Positions 1-9,318 of a stretch of 64,000 nucleotides of DNA are shown one piece after another. The stretch covers positions 1,381,001 through 1,445,000 of the forward strand of contig NZ_CP104002.1 of the NCBI RefSeq assembly GCF_029201565.1, written 5' to 3'. The number at the start of each line of letters is the position of its first letter. The first letter of the stretch is position 1. The notes under the pieces are model-generated. The model did no database searches and was not told the origin of the DNA. It worked only from the letters and a program-made list of their open reading frames with translations. The position numbers and the translations under genes were made by a program. The DNA comes from Devosia sp. SD17-2 (lineage in GTDB: Bacteria; Pseudomonadota; Alphaproteobacteria; Rhizobiales; Devosiaceae).

Positions 1-42
1 CGTGGCGACGAGGTAGATGGAGAGGGGCGCAGCAGCAGTCAT
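1..42 (-). CDS. rsmI: Probable RsmI N-terminus, 16S rRNA 2'-O-methyltransferase (partial)
   Basis: Only the first 14 codons lie in the window (ATG at 42 reading leftward). The residues end in the stretch SIYLVAT, which matches the conserved first strand of the RsmI family, where it is normally followed by PIGNL. RsmI methylates the ribose of C1402 in 16S rRNA. No strong ribosome binding site is visible before the ATG, and 14 residues is little evidence, so both the family and the start are tentative. The gene is divergent from motA. Confidence 0.45.
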   Translation of the reverse strand, partial: MTAAAPLSIYLVAT

Positions 43-325
43 GAGATCGCCGGGTTTCGGGAAAGGGTGAGGGGTTAGCACGATATGGCGCGCCCTGTCA
101 TGGGGCAGACACCGCGCTTGAAGAACCATGACGCGTGACGGGCACAGCAGAGGACGCAGGTGGATTAAGCCAAATAGCGGACTTGCCTTGCTGCAGAAGC
201 TTGCCATCGCGGCGCCACCATACACGCCCTGTTAAGTCTAAAGATGGCATGATCGCGGCTCCAGAGAGTGCGGATTTAAACGCAGTTCTGCCTCTCAGAT
301 CAGTATTGCGTTCAGGTCGGGTCCC

Positions 326-1189
326 ATGCGTCTCATTATCGGTGTCGTCGTTGTGTTTGCCTGCGTGCTCGGCGGTTACGCCGCCATGGGCGGGCACGTC
401 GAGGTACTCTGGCAGCCATGGGAATTCGTTATCATCCTGGGCGCGGCGATCGGGGCCTATGTGATCGCCAATGGTCCTCCGGTGCTCAAGCAGACCGGCT
501 TCATCTTCAAGACGCTGATGCGCGGGCCGCGCTACAGCAAGGCGGCCCATGTCGAGCTGCTTGGCGTTCAGTACAGCCTCTACAAGCTGATCCAGTCCAA
601 GGGTGTCCTGGCGATCGAATCCCATATCGAGAACCCGCACGAATCCGAGCTGTTCAACCGCTTCCCGACCTTTGCGCAGAATCACCACGCGGTGGAATTC
701 ATGTGTGACTATCTGCGCATGGTCACCATGGGCACCAACAACGCCCATGAGATGGAAGCGTTGATGGACGAGGAACTGGAAACCCACCACCAGGAGCAGG
801 AGCGACTGGTGAGCGCCGTTCAGGCGCTGGCCGATGGCACGCCGGCCCTTGGTATCGTGGCCGCCGTGCTCGGCGTGATCAAGACCATGGGCGCGATCAC
901 CGAGCCACCGGAAGTTCTTGGGCACCTGATCGGCGGCGCGCTGGTGGGGACATTCTTCGGCGTGTTCGTGGCCTATGGCTTTTTTGGCCCGATGGCGCAG
1001 TCGCTGCGCAGCACGTTCGAGGCCGAGTCCAAGTATTTCCTCTCCATGAAGGTCGGCCTTCTCGCCCATATCAGCGGCCAGCCGCCGGTGATGGCAGTGG
1101 AATTCGCGCGCAAGGCGCTGATGAGCGAAGTTCGTCCGAGCTTCGAAGAGGTCGAAGAAGCCACTGCGGCACTGCCGGCGGCCACCTGA
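326..1189 (+). CDS. motA: Flagellar motor stator protein MotA
   Basis: 287 residues, the usual MotA length. Two N-terminal hydrophobic segments (about residues 1-21 and 29-50) are followed by a large cytoplasmic loop, then two more membrane segments (about 170-190 and 200-220) containing the family signature around TPALGIVAAVLGVIKTMG. MotA surrounds MotB to form the proton-driven stator of the flagellar motor in the inner membrane. motB follows after 24 bases, so the two are probably cotranscribed. No other flagellar genes are in the window. The identification is firm. The 283 bases before it hold no regulatory motif I can name. Confidence 0.95.
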   Translation: MRLIIGVVVVFACVLGGYAAMGGHVEVLWQPWEFVIILGAAIGAYVIANGPPVLKQTGFIFKTLMRGPRYSKAAHVELLGVQYSLYKLIQSKGVLAIESHIENPHESELFNRFPTFAQNHHAVEFMCDYLRMVTMGTNNAHEMEALMDEELETHHQEQERLVSAVQALADGTPALGIVAAVLGVIKTMGAITEPPEVLGHLIGGALVGTFFGVFVAYGFFGPMAQSLRSTFEAESKYFLSMKVGLLAHISGQPPVMAVEFARKALMSEVRPSFEEVEEATAALPAAT

Positions 1190-1213
1190 TTACTCTCCTA
1201 TAAGGCGCCCGCC

Positions 1214-2134
1214 ATGGCCAATTTCCAGCAGCCGATCATCATCAAGAAGGTCAAGAAGCACAAGCACGCCCACCATGGCGGCGCGTGGAAGATCGCCTAC
1301 GCCGACTTTGTGACGGCGATGATGGCGTTCTTCCTTTTGATGTGGCTGATCAACATGACCACGGCCGAGCAGAAGCAGGGGCTCGCGGACTATTTCTCGC
1401 CGCCCTCGATCAGCGCCTCGACCAGCGGCGCAGGCGGCGTCATGGGCGGTGTCGCCATGGTCAATGATGGCGCCGCTTTGTCGGGTTCGGCCAATGACAT
1501 TACCGCTCGTGAGCCAGCGTCGCCTGACCAGGCAACGTCGGGCGAGGCCGATCTCGATACGGGCGGGCAGGCTCAGGACAATGGCAGCGAACGCCAGGCG
1601 ACGAGCGATTCCGAGTTCAACCTCCAATCGGCGGACGCGCAGGCTTTCCACTCGGCTGCGGCCAGTATCCGCCAGGCCTGGCAGTCCATGCCCGAGCTGA
1701 CGCCGTTCGAAGACAATCTGATTGTCGAAGAAACCGAGGACGGGCTCGATATCCAGATCATCGACCAGCAGGGGCGCCGCATGTTCCCCGAGGGATCGAA
1801 ATATCCGATCGAGGTGACCCGCGCCGCCGTGGCTGCGATGGCTCCGGCACTGCAGAAGCTCAATGCACAGATGAGCGTTTCGGGCCACACTGCGGCGGGC
1901 ACGCGCTACGAAAATCCGCGCTATGGCGCCTGGGAATTGTCGGCCGACCGCGCCAATGTGGTGCGCTCGATCCTTGGGGAATTCGGTCTGTCCGACGACC
2001 GCATCAAGGCCGTCACCGGGCGGGCAACGGCCGAACCCTTCTTCCCCAATGACCCCTATATGGCGGCCAATGAGCGGGTGCGCATCACCGTGACGCGCTC
2101 CGCCCCGCCGGTGCCGCTCGGGCTCGCGCCCTAA
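1214..2134 (+). CDS. motB: Flagellar motor stator protein MotB
   Basis: 306 residues. A basic N-terminus leads to one membrane helix with the motif YADFVTAMMAFFLLMW, in which Asp31 is the expected proton-binding residue. A long low-complexity linker (about 65-150, Gly/Ala/Asp rich) precedes a C-terminal OmpA/MotB peptidoglycan-binding domain (about 165-298) with SGHTA and a conserved NxRV-like segment near the end (NERVRITV). It anchors the stator to the cell wall and works with MotA just upstream. The start ATG at 1214 fits the family N-terminus. The linker is less conserved than the two functional ends. Confidence 0.95.
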   Translation: MANFQQPIIIKKVKKHKHAHHGGAWKIAYADFVTAMMAFFLLMWLINMTTAEQKQGLADYFSPPSISASTSGAGGVMGGVAMVNDGAALSGSANDITAREPASPDQATSGEADLDTGGQAQDNGSERQATSDSEFNLQSADAQAFHSAAASIRQAWQSMPELTPFEDNLIVEETEDGLDIQIIDQQGRRMFPEGSKYPIEVTRAAVAAMAPALQKLNAQMSVSGHTAAGTRYENPRYGAWELSADRANVVRSILGEFGLSDDRIKAVTGRATAEPFFPNDPYMAANERVRITVTRSAPPVPLGLAP

Positions 2135-2155
2135 AGGGTCAAGGCCGCTTCGGGA

Positions 2156-2614
2156 TCAAAAATAGAGCTTGAAGCCTTCGTGGGTCGCCTCGAAACCGAG
2201 GCGGGCATAGAAGCGGTGCGCGTCCAGCCGCAGCTTGTTGGAGGTGAGCTGGACCATGGCGCAGCCGAGGTCGCGGCAATGCTCGAGGGCCCATTCCATC
2301 ATTTTCGTGCCGATACCCGCGCCGCGATGGCTGGCGTCGACGAAGACATTTTCGAGCAAGGCGCGGAAGGCGCCGTGGCGCGACACGCCCGGGATGCGCG
2401 TGATCTGGAAGGTGCCGACGACCTGGCCATTGACCTCGGCGACATAGAGCCAGTTGTTGGGATCGGCTTCGATGGCATCGAACCCGGCGCGGAAGCGGGG
2501 ATCGAGCAGACTGTCCGGTTCAAGTGGTGCCCTCTCGGCCCCCTCCGGTGCGCCCGCATGGGCCAGGAGCAGGATGGTAGCAATATCGTCCGGTGACGCC
2601 AGGCGGATCAGCAT
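2156..2614 (-). CDS. GNAT family N-acetyltransferase
   Basis: 152 residues starting at the ATG at 2614 (MLIRLASPDDIATIL), which gives a typical GNAT N-terminus; upstream in-frame codons are low-quality sequence overlapping the next gene. The acetyl-CoA-binding motif A is visible as HRGAGIGTKMMEWA near residues 97-110, preceded by the beta strand ENVFVDAS, and the C-terminus has the usual ARLGFE segment. It transfers an acetyl group from acetyl-CoA to an unknown amine substrate. It lies 14 bases after the ABC permease gene on the same strand and may be cotranscribed. The substrate cannot be predicted. Confidence 0.85.
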   Translation of the reverse strand: MLIRLASPDDIATILLLAHAGAPEGAERAPLEPDSLLDPRFRAGFDAIEADPNNWLYVAEVNGQVVGTFQITRIPGVSRHGAFRALLENVFVDASHRGAGIGTKMMEWALEHCRDLGCAMVQLTSNKLRLDAHRFYARLGFEATHEGFKLYF

Positions 2615-2628
2615 CGCAGTATCGGGTC

Positions 2629-4164
2629 CTATGTTCGGCGGGGCGCTAGGGACCGGGCAATGCCGAGCACCAGGATCGCCAGGATGGCCGGTAGTAGCGC
2701 CAGAGGCGTGCCGGCGGCCAGAGCCGCGCCGGTGCCGGCCCATAGGATCGAGGCGAAAGCCTCGGAAATCGTGGCGGCGCGAGAGGCGACCTGGCGGCGG
2801 CGGAAGAGAGCGCGGCGCGAGGGGACGAGGAACCAGAGCTGGATCGCCGTTGCAGAGGCCGCAGAGAGCGCGGCAAACAGCGCCGTGATGGCCGCCATGG
2901 GCAGGGAGAGCCAGCCGAGAAGCAAGAGGAGGGGCGCCAGCACCACCGCAATGATGGCGAGAACCGCCTCGACCTTGGCGCGCAGAATGATTCTGGGAGA
3001 GATCGGGGCGGTGTTGACGAGATCGGCAGCGTCTTCACCAGAGAGCGCGAGCCAGGCGAGGCCGCCGGCCAACTGGCCTGAGGCCATGACGATGACCGGC
3101 ACGACGACGATGTAGCTGTTGATGCTCTGCCCGTAGTTGACCCAGAGGAGAAGGGAGGGGGGCACGAGATAGAGCAGCTGCATCAAGGTCTGGGACAGGA
3201 GCCAGGGGTCGCGGCGCAACAGGCGCCATTCCTTGAGACGGAGCGTCTGGCGCTGGGAGCGCTGGCGGAAATCTGTGTTGGATGACCTATGCTTGCGACC
3301 CGTCGCCTGGCCCACACCGGCCGTGGACAGGGCGAGCTGCTGATAGCTGCCCGAGACCGAGAGTATGGCGAGGGCGAGCAGGGCGAAGCCGAAAGTCAGC
3401 ACGGCCAGCGCTGCGAGGGGCTCGCCCATGGCACCGCGTGCGGGCAGCCAGACAGGGCTGTCGAGCGGTGGGCTGGCCGTAATCAACGCCTCGGACTGGA
3501 ACAGGGCATAGCGCGAAAAATCATCGAGCGAGATGATGGCTGCAGCCTGGATGCCGATGACGAAGCCGGCACCAATAATGGCGGCGACGACCTGGGCGAT
3601 GAGGCGCGTGCGCTTGGGGCCGACGAGGGCGAAGAGGGCGCGGGTGACGACGATGGCTATGGCGACGGCCAGCGCGGAGAGGGCTGTCACAACCGGATAG
3701 GCGAGCAGCCATTGCGGGCCGGAGAGCGCGGCAAGGGCATTGATCAGCGGGCTGAAAAGCAGGCAACTGAGCGCCATGGTGGAAACAGCCGTGGCGCAGG
3801 CGCGAACGGCAAAGACGCGGCGGCTGGAGGCGGGGGAGCTGAGGATGAGGTCGAGATCGGCGCGGGCGTAATAGACCCGGGTGATCGACTCAAGCGCCTG
3901 GGACAGCATCACCGCGAAAAAGAGGAGGCCGAGCCCGGAGACGAGCACCAGGGTAGGCTTGTCGGCGACGACGCCGTTGGCGAGGGCGGAGGAGACAATG
4001 GTTGCCGCGATCAGGTGGAGTATGGCGTAGACAACCAGCCCGCCGAGGATGAGGCCGAGGGCGCGACGGCGCTTGCCGCCCGACATCATGGCGAGCCAGT
4101 CGCGCCAGGCGAGGCGGAACTCGTGGTGGGCGAACCAGGCGATCGATCCGGAGGAAGGGGTCAC
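2629..4164 (-). CDS. ABC exporter permease subunit
   Basis: 511 residues, mostly hydrophobic, with about 12 predicted membrane segments from residue 35 to the end, interrupted by a charged cytoplasmic loop (about 285-325, containing RKHRSSNTDFRQRSQRQ). Its start overlaps the stop of the ATPase gene (4161-4164), so the two are translationally coupled and form one transporter. The long two-half layout resembles ABC-2-type exporter permeases rather than importers, and there is no substrate-binding protein nearby, so export is likely. The substrate is unknown. No conserved family name is certain from sequence alone. Confidence 0.8.
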   Translation of the reverse strand: MTPSSGSIAWFAHHEFRLAWRDWLAMMSGGKRRRALGLILGGLVVYAILHLIAATIVSSALANGVVADKPTLVLVSGLGLLFFAVMLSQALESITRVYYARADLDLILSSPASSRRVFAVRACATAVSTMALSCLLFSPLINALAALSGPQWLLAYPVVTALSALAVAIAIVVTRALFALVGPKRTRLIAQVVAAIIGAGFVIGIQAAAIISLDDFSRYALFQSEALITASPPLDSPVWLPARGAMGEPLAALAVLTFGFALLALAILSVSGSYQQLALSTAGVGQATGRKHRSSNTDFRQRSQRQTLRLKEWRLLRRDPWLLSQTLMQLLYLVPPSLLLWVNYGQSINSYIVVVPVIVMASGQLAGGLAWLALSGEDAADLVNTAPISPRIILRAKVEAVLAIIAVVLAPLLLLLGWLSLPMAAITALFAALSAASATAIQLWFLVPSRRALFRRRQVASRAATISEAFASILWAGTGAALAAGTPLALLPAILAILVLGIARSLAPRRT

Positions 4165-4898
4165 GCCGCGTCCTCGGCCACAAGACCAAGGAAGATTTCC
4201 TCGAGCGTGCCGTCGTGGCCGCTGCGGGCGCGCAGATCCTGCAGCGTGCCTTCGGCAAGGAGGCGACCATGGGCGATGACGCCGATGCGTTGCGCCATGC
4301 GTTCGGCGACTTCGAGAATGTGGGTGGTCATGATGACCGTGCAGCCCTGTCGGACTTTTTCGAGGAGCACGTCCTTGACCTGACGAGCCGAGCCGGCGTC
4401 GAGGCCGGTGAGCGGTTCGTCGAGGATGATGAGGCGCGGCTCATGCACCAGGGCGCCGGCGAGGGCGACTTTCTGCAGCATGCCCTTGGAAAAGCTGCCG
4501 CAGAGTTCGTTGGCGTGGGGTTTGAGGCCCAGCCAGTCGACGAGGTCGCGCGCATTGGCGGTGGCGCGCTGGGGGTCGACCTGCCAGAGGCCGGCGACGA
4601 ATTCGAGATATTCCATGGGCGTCAGGCGCTCATAGACCATGGGCTCGTCCGAGACCCAGGCCATGAGACGCTTGGCGGCGACGGGGTCGCTGAGCGCATC
4701 GATGCCGAAGATTTCGATGCTGCCGGCGTCGGGCGGCAGGAGTCCCGCGACCATGCGCAGAGTGGTGGTCTTGCCGGCGCCATTGGGGCCGAGAAGTGCG
4801 TAGAACTCGCCGGCCGAAACGGTCAGCTCAAGATTGTCGAGGATGGGGCGCGAAAAGGCCTTGGATAGTCCCTTTAACGCTAGCGCAGGCGGGCTCAT
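4161..4898 (-). CDS. ABC exporter ATP-binding subunit
   Basis: 245 residues with a complete nucleotide-binding domain: Walker A GPNGAGKTT (about residues 39-47), a somewhat degenerate signature GSFSKGMLQKVALA in place of LSGGQ, Walker B LIILDEPLTGLDAG, and the switch His in MTTHILE. The signature form with SKGM is common in ABC-2-type exporters. It energises the permease encoded immediately downstream, with which it overlaps by 4 bases. The start ATG at 4898 is 123 bases from ohr. The substrate is unknown. Confidence 0.9.
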   Translation of the reverse strand: MSPPALALKGLSKAFSRPILDNLELTVSAGEFYALLGPNGAGKTTTLRMVAGLLPPDAGSIEIFGIDALSDPVAAKRLMAWVSDEPMVYERLTPMEYLEFVAGLWQVDPQRATANARDLVDWLGLKPHANELCGSFSKGMLQKVALAGALVHEPRLIILDEPLTGLDAGSARQVKDVLLEKVRQGCTVIMTTHILEVAERMAQRIGVIAHGRLLAEGTLQDLRARSGHDGTLEEIFLGLVAEDAA

Positions 4899-5021
4899 GG
4901 CGGGCTCCGGGCGGGATCGGAACCAGCCTAAGTGGCGACAGCTTCATGGCGCGTTTATGCGCATCGTTAAGAAAGGTTTGCGCGCGGGCGGTTAGTCCGC
5001 GCGCGGTGTGCAACGCGGTGA

Positions 5022-5450
5022 TCAGAGGACTGTCAGTGTGACGTCGATATTGCCACGCGTGGCGTTCGAATAGGGGCAGACCTGATGGGCCTTGGCGACG
5101 AGGTCTTCAGCCTGGGCGCGCTCGAAGCCGGGGAGGGTGATCTGCAGCTCGGCAGCGATGGCAAAGCCTACGCCCTTGGCATTTTCGCCGATCGAGACAG
5201 AGGCGTCGATGGTCGCCTCATCCGGGATCTTCACCTTTTCGGCGCGGGCCACAGCCTTGAGCGCCCCGAGGAAGCAGGCGGAATAGCCGGCGGCAAAGAG
5301 CTGCTCGGGATTGGTGCCGGCGCCGTCATTGCCGCCCAGAGCCTTGGGCGTGTCGAGGGTGAGCGTCAGGCGCCCGTCATCGGTGGTGCTGGTGCCGGTG
5401 CGGCCGCCGGTCGTGTGGGCATGGGCTGTGTAGAGGGCTGACTTGATCAT
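5022..5450 (-). CDS. ohr: Organic hydroperoxide resistance protein Ohr
   Basis: 142 residues, the normal Ohr length. Start ATG at 5450 has the binding site AAGGGA ahead of it; a longer frame would run into the operator. The two catalytic cysteines are in [11 protein letters not shown] and [13 protein letters not shown], the family's reactive and resolving pair. Ohr is a cytoplasmic thiol peroxidase that reduces organic and fatty-acid hydroperoxides, usually using lipoylated proteins as reductant. It is divergent from ohrR and shares a 103-base region with two palindromes, so it should be induced by organic peroxides through loss of OhrR binding. Confidence 0.95.
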   Translation of the reverse strand: MIKSALYTAHAHTTGGRTGTSTTDDGRLTLTLDTPKALGGNDGAGTNPEQLFAAGYSACFLGALKAVARAEKVKIPDEATIDASVSIGENAKGVGFAIAAELQITLPGFERAQAEDLVAKAHQVCPYSNATRGNIDVTLTVL

Positions 5451-5481
5451 CGGGATGTCCCTTCGTTTCGATGGTATATAT

Positions 5482-5508
5482 ATTGCGCACAATTAAATTG
5501 CGCGCAAT
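5482..5508. promoter_or_regulatory. Paired OhrR operators between ohr and ohrR
   Basis: Two palindromes lie 15 bases apart centre to centre: an imperfect ATTGCGCACAAT at 5482-5493 and a perfect ATTGCGCGCAAT at 5497-5508, in an AT-rich stretch. The TTGCGCGCAA core matches what is known of OhrR/MarR operators in alphaproteobacteria. Position between the divergent starts suggests one repressor controls both genes. Confidence 0.8.
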
Positions 5509-5553
5509 GAAATTTTTCATGCTAGATCGTGGGGCCGCTGCCGAGGATGAAAC

Positions 5554-5994
5554 GTGACCCGATCGACCGTGCCGAAAATCGACCAGATGCTATGCTTTGC
5601 CGTCTATTCGGCCGGGCATGCCTTTACCCGGTTCTACAAGCCGAGGCTGGATGCCCTGGACCTGACGTATCCGCAGTATCTGGTGCTGCTGGTGCTGTGG
5701 GAAAAGGACGACATTACCGTCAAGGGACTGGGAGACCGGCTGTTTCTTGATTCAGGCACGATCACGCCGCTGGTCAAGCGGCTTGAGGCACGCGGACTGG
5801 TCGTGCGCAGGCGGGATGAAGACGACGAGCGGCAGGTGCGCATCACCCTCACCGAAGCCGGGCGGGCGCTCGAGGACAAGGCCATGTCCATCCCCTTGGC
5901 GGCGGCAGAGGGCACGGGTCTCACCGAGGCCGGAGCGGAAAGCCTGCGGCGTGAATTGCTGGCGCTGCGCAGCCGACTGGATGGCGCAGACTGA
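5554..5994 (+). CDS. ohrR: OhrR, MarR-family peroxide-sensing repressor
   Basis: 146 residues with a GTG start at 5554. The sequence is a MarR winged helix: recognition region [25 protein letters not shown] (about 59-83) and the wing [18 protein letters not shown]. Cys14 in MLCFAVYSA corresponds to the conserved peroxide-reactive cysteine of OhrR. Oxidation of this residue is known to release the repressor from DNA. No second cysteine is present, so this is the one-cysteine type that must form a mixed disulfide with a small thiol. It is divergent from ohr and probably represses both genes. Confidence 0.93.
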   Translation: MTRSTVPKIDQMLCFAVYSAGHAFTRFYKPRLDALDLTYPQYLVLLVLWEKDDITVKGLGDRLFLDSGTITPLVKRLEARGLVVRRRDEDDERQVRITLTEAGRALEDKAMSIPLAAAEGTGLTEAGAESLRRELLALRSRLDGAD

Positions 5995-6005
5995 GCCTTG
6001 AGCCG

Positions 6006-6995
6006 TTAGCGCAAGCCGACGGCGTCGACCTGGCCGGAGCGGCAGCCGCCGTCGGTGGGGCTGGCCGCGTGGATGAGGCTGACAAATGAGTCAGGGCCGT
6101 CGATGGTGCCGGTGAGGCCAATGGTCAGTTCGGTGATGAGGGTACGATTGCCATCTTGCGCGCAGGAGACGTTGACGCGTTCGCCAGCGCCGGGGCCAAA
6201 ACCTTCGTCGAAGGCAGCGCGGATCTGGGCGAGGGTGATGCGCTTGCCGATGTTGGCGGCGAAGAGCTCGGCGACCGGAGAGGCGTTGAGGGCCAGCATG
6301 AGATCGAGGGAGTCGGCGTAATATTTGTCGACGCTCTCGCCGTAGCAGGTGCCGTGCTTGATCCATTCGTGGCGATCGAGCCCGGAGAGGGCGCCGGGCA
6401 TGACCTGTTCGAGCTCGCGGCGGAGGGCCATAGGCAGGTCGATGCGGGGGAGGTCGCGCCAGCGGCCGTCCTGGCTGGCGTAGCGCTCCCCGGCGGTGAC
6501 GTCGCAATATTGATTGTTGCGCGGCTGCGGCCAGAGGCCGTGCAGGGCGAAATTGGTGGCTTCAAAACTGTTGGGGCGCTGGTCGCGGCATTCGCGGGCG
6601 CGTGAGCTCAGTTCGCAGAAGGCGGGCTGCCAGTTGACCGCGAGAATATATTGGGTGCCGCGATAGGTGGATGGCGCGGGCTTGGGGGGCGGTGCGTCGA
6701 CGCGGCCTTCGGCGTCAGTGGCGCGGGTGCCGCAATCGACCTCGACCCAGCGGCGTTCGGGCTGGGCGCCGGGGACGACGATCCAGAGATGGGTTGGGCG
6801 GTCACGGTTGCCGGCGATCAGGTCATAGGCGGTGCCGGGACGGATCTGGATATTGCCGGGATTGGTCTGGCGGTTGATGGACTGATAGGCCGGGCAGGCC
6901 TTGCTGGCGGTAAAATAGCCGGTGAGCGGCACTTCGGCCTGGGCCGGAGCGGCAAGAAGGGCAGCCAGGGCGATGGCGAGGATTTTACGCAGCAA
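6006..6995 (-). CDS. Secreted RNase T2 family ribonuclease
   Basis: 329 residues from a TTG start at 6995, chosen because GGAGGT sits 6 bases upstream; a TTG at 7013 would lie before that site. A signal peptide ends at about residue 20 (APAQA). Both RNase T2 active-site segments are present: FALHGLWPQ and HEWIKHGTCY, each with its catalytic His. The N-terminal 115 residues form an extra domain with several cysteines. RNase T2 enzymes cut RNA through 2',3'-cyclic phosphates. The gene sits 76 bases downstream of a CpdB-type enzyme that would use those products. It converges on ohrR. Confidence 0.88.
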   Translation of the reverse strand: MLRKILAIALAALLAAPAQAEVPLTGYFTASKACPAYQSINRQTNPGNIQIRPGTAYDLIAGNRDRPTHLWIVVPGAQPERRWVEVDCGTRATDAEGRVDAPPPKPAPSTYRGTQYILAVNWQPAFCELSSRARECRDQRPNSFEATNFALHGLWPQPRNNQYCDVTAGERYASQDGRWRDLPRIDLPMALRRELEQVMPGALSGLDRHEWIKHGTCYGESVDKYYADSLDLMLALNASPVAELFAANIGKRITLAQIRAAFDEGFGPGAGERVNVSCAQDGNRTLITELTIGLTGTIDGPDSFVSLIHAASPTDGGCRSGQVDAVGLR

Positions 6996-7071
6996 GGGTA
7001 GACCTCCCGACAAAGAGATGAGGGAGCCTTAGCGGCTCCCTCGGGACTTGAACAGAGGTCAGAGCCGATGG

Positions 7072-9051
7072 CTAGAGCGCGATGCGGTAGATGCCGAAGC
7101 CATCCGGATCGGTTTCGCCGGTGGGCTCGATCTTGACCGCGGTGACGTCGGCAACGTGTTCGGCGGCCTTGGGGCCGGTGGCAAAGAGGACCGTGGTGTC
7201 CCCGATCGGGGCAAGGGACCAGTTGTTGTCGGCCTTAGGGTCGATGGTGCCGTTTTCGACGATATAGCGGATGATGATGTCGCGATTGGTATCGGGGCCG
7301 ATGAAGGCGATGACATCGGGGCCGATGCCGGGGAAGGTGCCGCCGCCGCCGGCACGATAATTATTGGTAGCAACGACGAACTTCTGGGCGGGGTCGATTG
7401 GCTTGCCGTCGTACATCAGGTCGATGATGCGGTTGGCTTCCGGGTTCGTCTCTTCCTTGCCGTCGGAGGAATATTTGGACGGCTGGGTGACGTCGATCTT
7501 GTAGGTGACACCGTCGAGCACGTCGTAATTATAGGAGGGAAAGTCCGGATTGATCAGCGCGGCGTCCTTGGCACCTTTTTCGACCTGATTGAAAATGCCA
7601 GCCGAACGTTCGAGCCAGTTTTGCACATCGGCGCCGGTGATGACCACGGCCTGGATGGTGTTGGGGTAGAGGTAGAGGTCGGCGACGTTCTTGATGGCGA
7701 CGGGCCCTACAGGAACATCGGTGTAGTATTCCGGTCCGCCGCGACCGCCGGCCTTGAACGGGGCTGCGGCGGAGAGGATGGGGAGCCCTTCGTTGGGCGT
7801 GCCCTTCATCATCTGCTCGATGTACCAGGTCTGGGCCTGGCTGACGATCTGGACGGAGGGATCGTCGGCGACGAGGGCAAAGTAGGAGTGCAGCGGCGCC
7901 GCGGTTTCGCCGACCGGGCGGCGGACATATTCGAGGGTTTCCTCGTGGTCTTCCTGTGCCGCAGCCACGACTTCGGGATCGTCCTCAACGAGCGGTATGA
8001 CCTTGCCATCGACACGCTCGAAGATCGGGCGGGCTTCGGAGGTGTGCGAGACGATGGTCCATTTGCCGTCGGCGTCCTGCTCGAGCAGGAGATCGATGAG
8101 GCCCATGTGCGAACCCCAGAAGCCGGGCATGACCGCGGGCTTGCCATTGAGCGTGCCGGCTTCGATGTCGACACCTTCAATGCCTTCATAGTCGGGGCCG
8201 GGGAAGACGAGGTGGTGGTGGCCAGTGAGGACCACGTCGATGCCCTCGACCGCGGCGAGCTGCAGTGCGGCGTTTTCGGCCCCCGGGCCCTGATCGGCGG
8301 CGATGCCGGAGTGGGCGAGGGCGACGATGATGTCGGCCCCTTCTTCACGCATTTTCGGCACATATGCTGACGCGGTTTCGACGATGTCACGGACTTCGAC
8401 CTTGCCGGCGAGATGCGTGGCATCCCAGGTGAGGATCTGCGGGGGCAGGAAGCCGATGAGGCCGACCTTGACCTTGCGGCTGCCGCCCGCGCCGTCGGTC
8501 AGTTCCTTTTCGACGATGAGATAGGGGGCGATATAGGTCTCGTCCGAGAGGGCGTCGGCAGCGAGCGCGCCGCGCACCAGATTGGCGGAGACGAAGGGGA
8601 ACTCAGCGCCCTCAAGAGCCCGGTCGAGATAGTCGAGACCGTAGTTAAACTCGTGGTTGCCCAAGGTCGCGGCTTCGTAGCCGAGGACGTTCATGGCTGC
8701 GATGATCGGGTGGACATCGCCCTGGTTGAGGCCTTTCTCATAGGCGTAGTAGTCGCCCATGGGGTTGCCCTGGATGATGTCGCCATTGTCGAGCAGCATG
8801 GCATTGCCGGCCTCGGCGCGGATGCCTTCGATGATCGAGGCGGTGCGGGCCAGCCCCATGGTGTCATTGGGGGCGTCGCTGAAATAATCATAGGGGAAGA
8901 CGGCCACGTGCAGGTCGGTGGTTTCCATCAGCCGCAGATGGGCCTGATTGGACTGAGCCATAACGGCAAATGGGTGCATGGCGGCCATGGCTCCAAGGCT
9001 GGCCGAACCGGCCAGAAAGCCTCGACGAGAAATCCTAGGCAGGAAGTTCAT
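7072..9051 (-). CDS. cpdB: 2',3'-cyclic-nucleotide 2'-phosphodiesterase/3'-nucleotidase, CpdB type
   Basis: 659 residues from the ATG at 9051 (GGAGAA binding site 5 bases upstream). The N-terminus [10 protein letters not shown] followed by a hydrophobic stretch is a twin-arginine export signal. The metallophosphatase domain shows [25 protein letters not shown] and TGHHH (about residues 40-260), and a 5'-nucleotidase C-terminal domain follows with NNYRAGGGG. CpdB hydrolyses 2',3'-cyclic nucleotides and then 3'-nucleotides in the periplasm, releasing nucleoside and phosphate. The RNase T2 gene is next on the same strand. Tat rather than Sec export is notable compared with E. coli CpdB. Confidence 0.92.
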   Translation of the reverse strand: MNFLPRISRRGFLAGSASLGAMAAMHPFAVMAQSNQAHLRLMETTDLHVAVFPYDYFSDAPNDTMGLARTASIIEGIRAEAGNAMLLDNGDIIQGNPMGDYYAYEKGLNQGDVHPIIAAMNVLGYEAATLGNHEFNYGLDYLDRALEGAEFPFVSANLVRGALAADALSDETYIAPYLIVEKELTDGAGGSRKVKVGLIGFLPPQILTWDATHLAGKVEVRDIVETASAYVPKMREEGADIIVALAHSGIAADQGPGAENAALQLAAVEGIDVVLTGHHHLVFPGPDYEGIEGVDIEAGTLNGKPAVMPGFWGSHMGLIDLLLEQDADGKWTIVSHTSEARPIFERVDGKVIPLVEDDPEVVAAAQEDHEETLEYVRRPVGETAAPLHSYFALVADDPSVQIVSQAQTWYIEQMMKGTPNEGLPILSAAAPFKAGGRGGPEYYTDVPVGPVAIKNVADLYLYPNTIQAVVITGADVQNWLERSAGIFNQVEKGAKDAALINPDFPSYNYDVLDGVTYKIDVTQPSKYSSDGKEETNPEANRIIDLMYDGKPIDPAQKFVVATNNYRAGGGGTFPGIGPDVIAFIGPDTNRDIIIRYIVENGTIDPKADNNWSLAPIGDTTVLFATGPKAAEHVADVTAVKIEPTGETDPDGFGIYRIAL

Positions 9052-9268
9052 CACAATTCTCCATGTGAGAAGGGGCGCACCGGGGGCTGGGCTCCCGGGC
9101 GGCCGGCTTGCGACCGGCCCTTGGCGCTCGAGGGAGCGCAGCCTGCTCATGCCCCTACCAGTTGACGCTGGCATGACGGAGGTGGGGTGAGGCTATGGAG
9201 TTTGGACCGTGTGGTCAATTTGCGACAAAATTGGGAACGCCGCGTCAGGCGTTGCAACCTGTTTCCTA

Positions 9269-9288
9269 TGTTAGCGCTTATGCTAACA
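9269..9288. promoter_or_regulatory. Inverted repeat, possible operator before metallopeptidase gene
   Basis: TGTTAGC at 9269-9275 and GCTAACA at 9282-9288 form a perfect 7-base inverted repeat with a 6-base spacer, 30 bases before the ATG at 9319. The half-site resembles LacI-family operators, but the spacer is longer than usual. It lies in the 267-base gap between cpdB and this gene; no regulator is adjacent. Confidence 0.35.
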
Positions 9289-9318
9289 ATCGGGGGCAGC
9301 TAGAGAAGGCTTCAGAAC

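Noticed and set aside
1..42. LpxB as the identity of the partial leftmost gene
   Set aside because: The YLVAT segment fits RsmI better, where it directly precedes PIGNL; LpxB usually has VAGE at this place.
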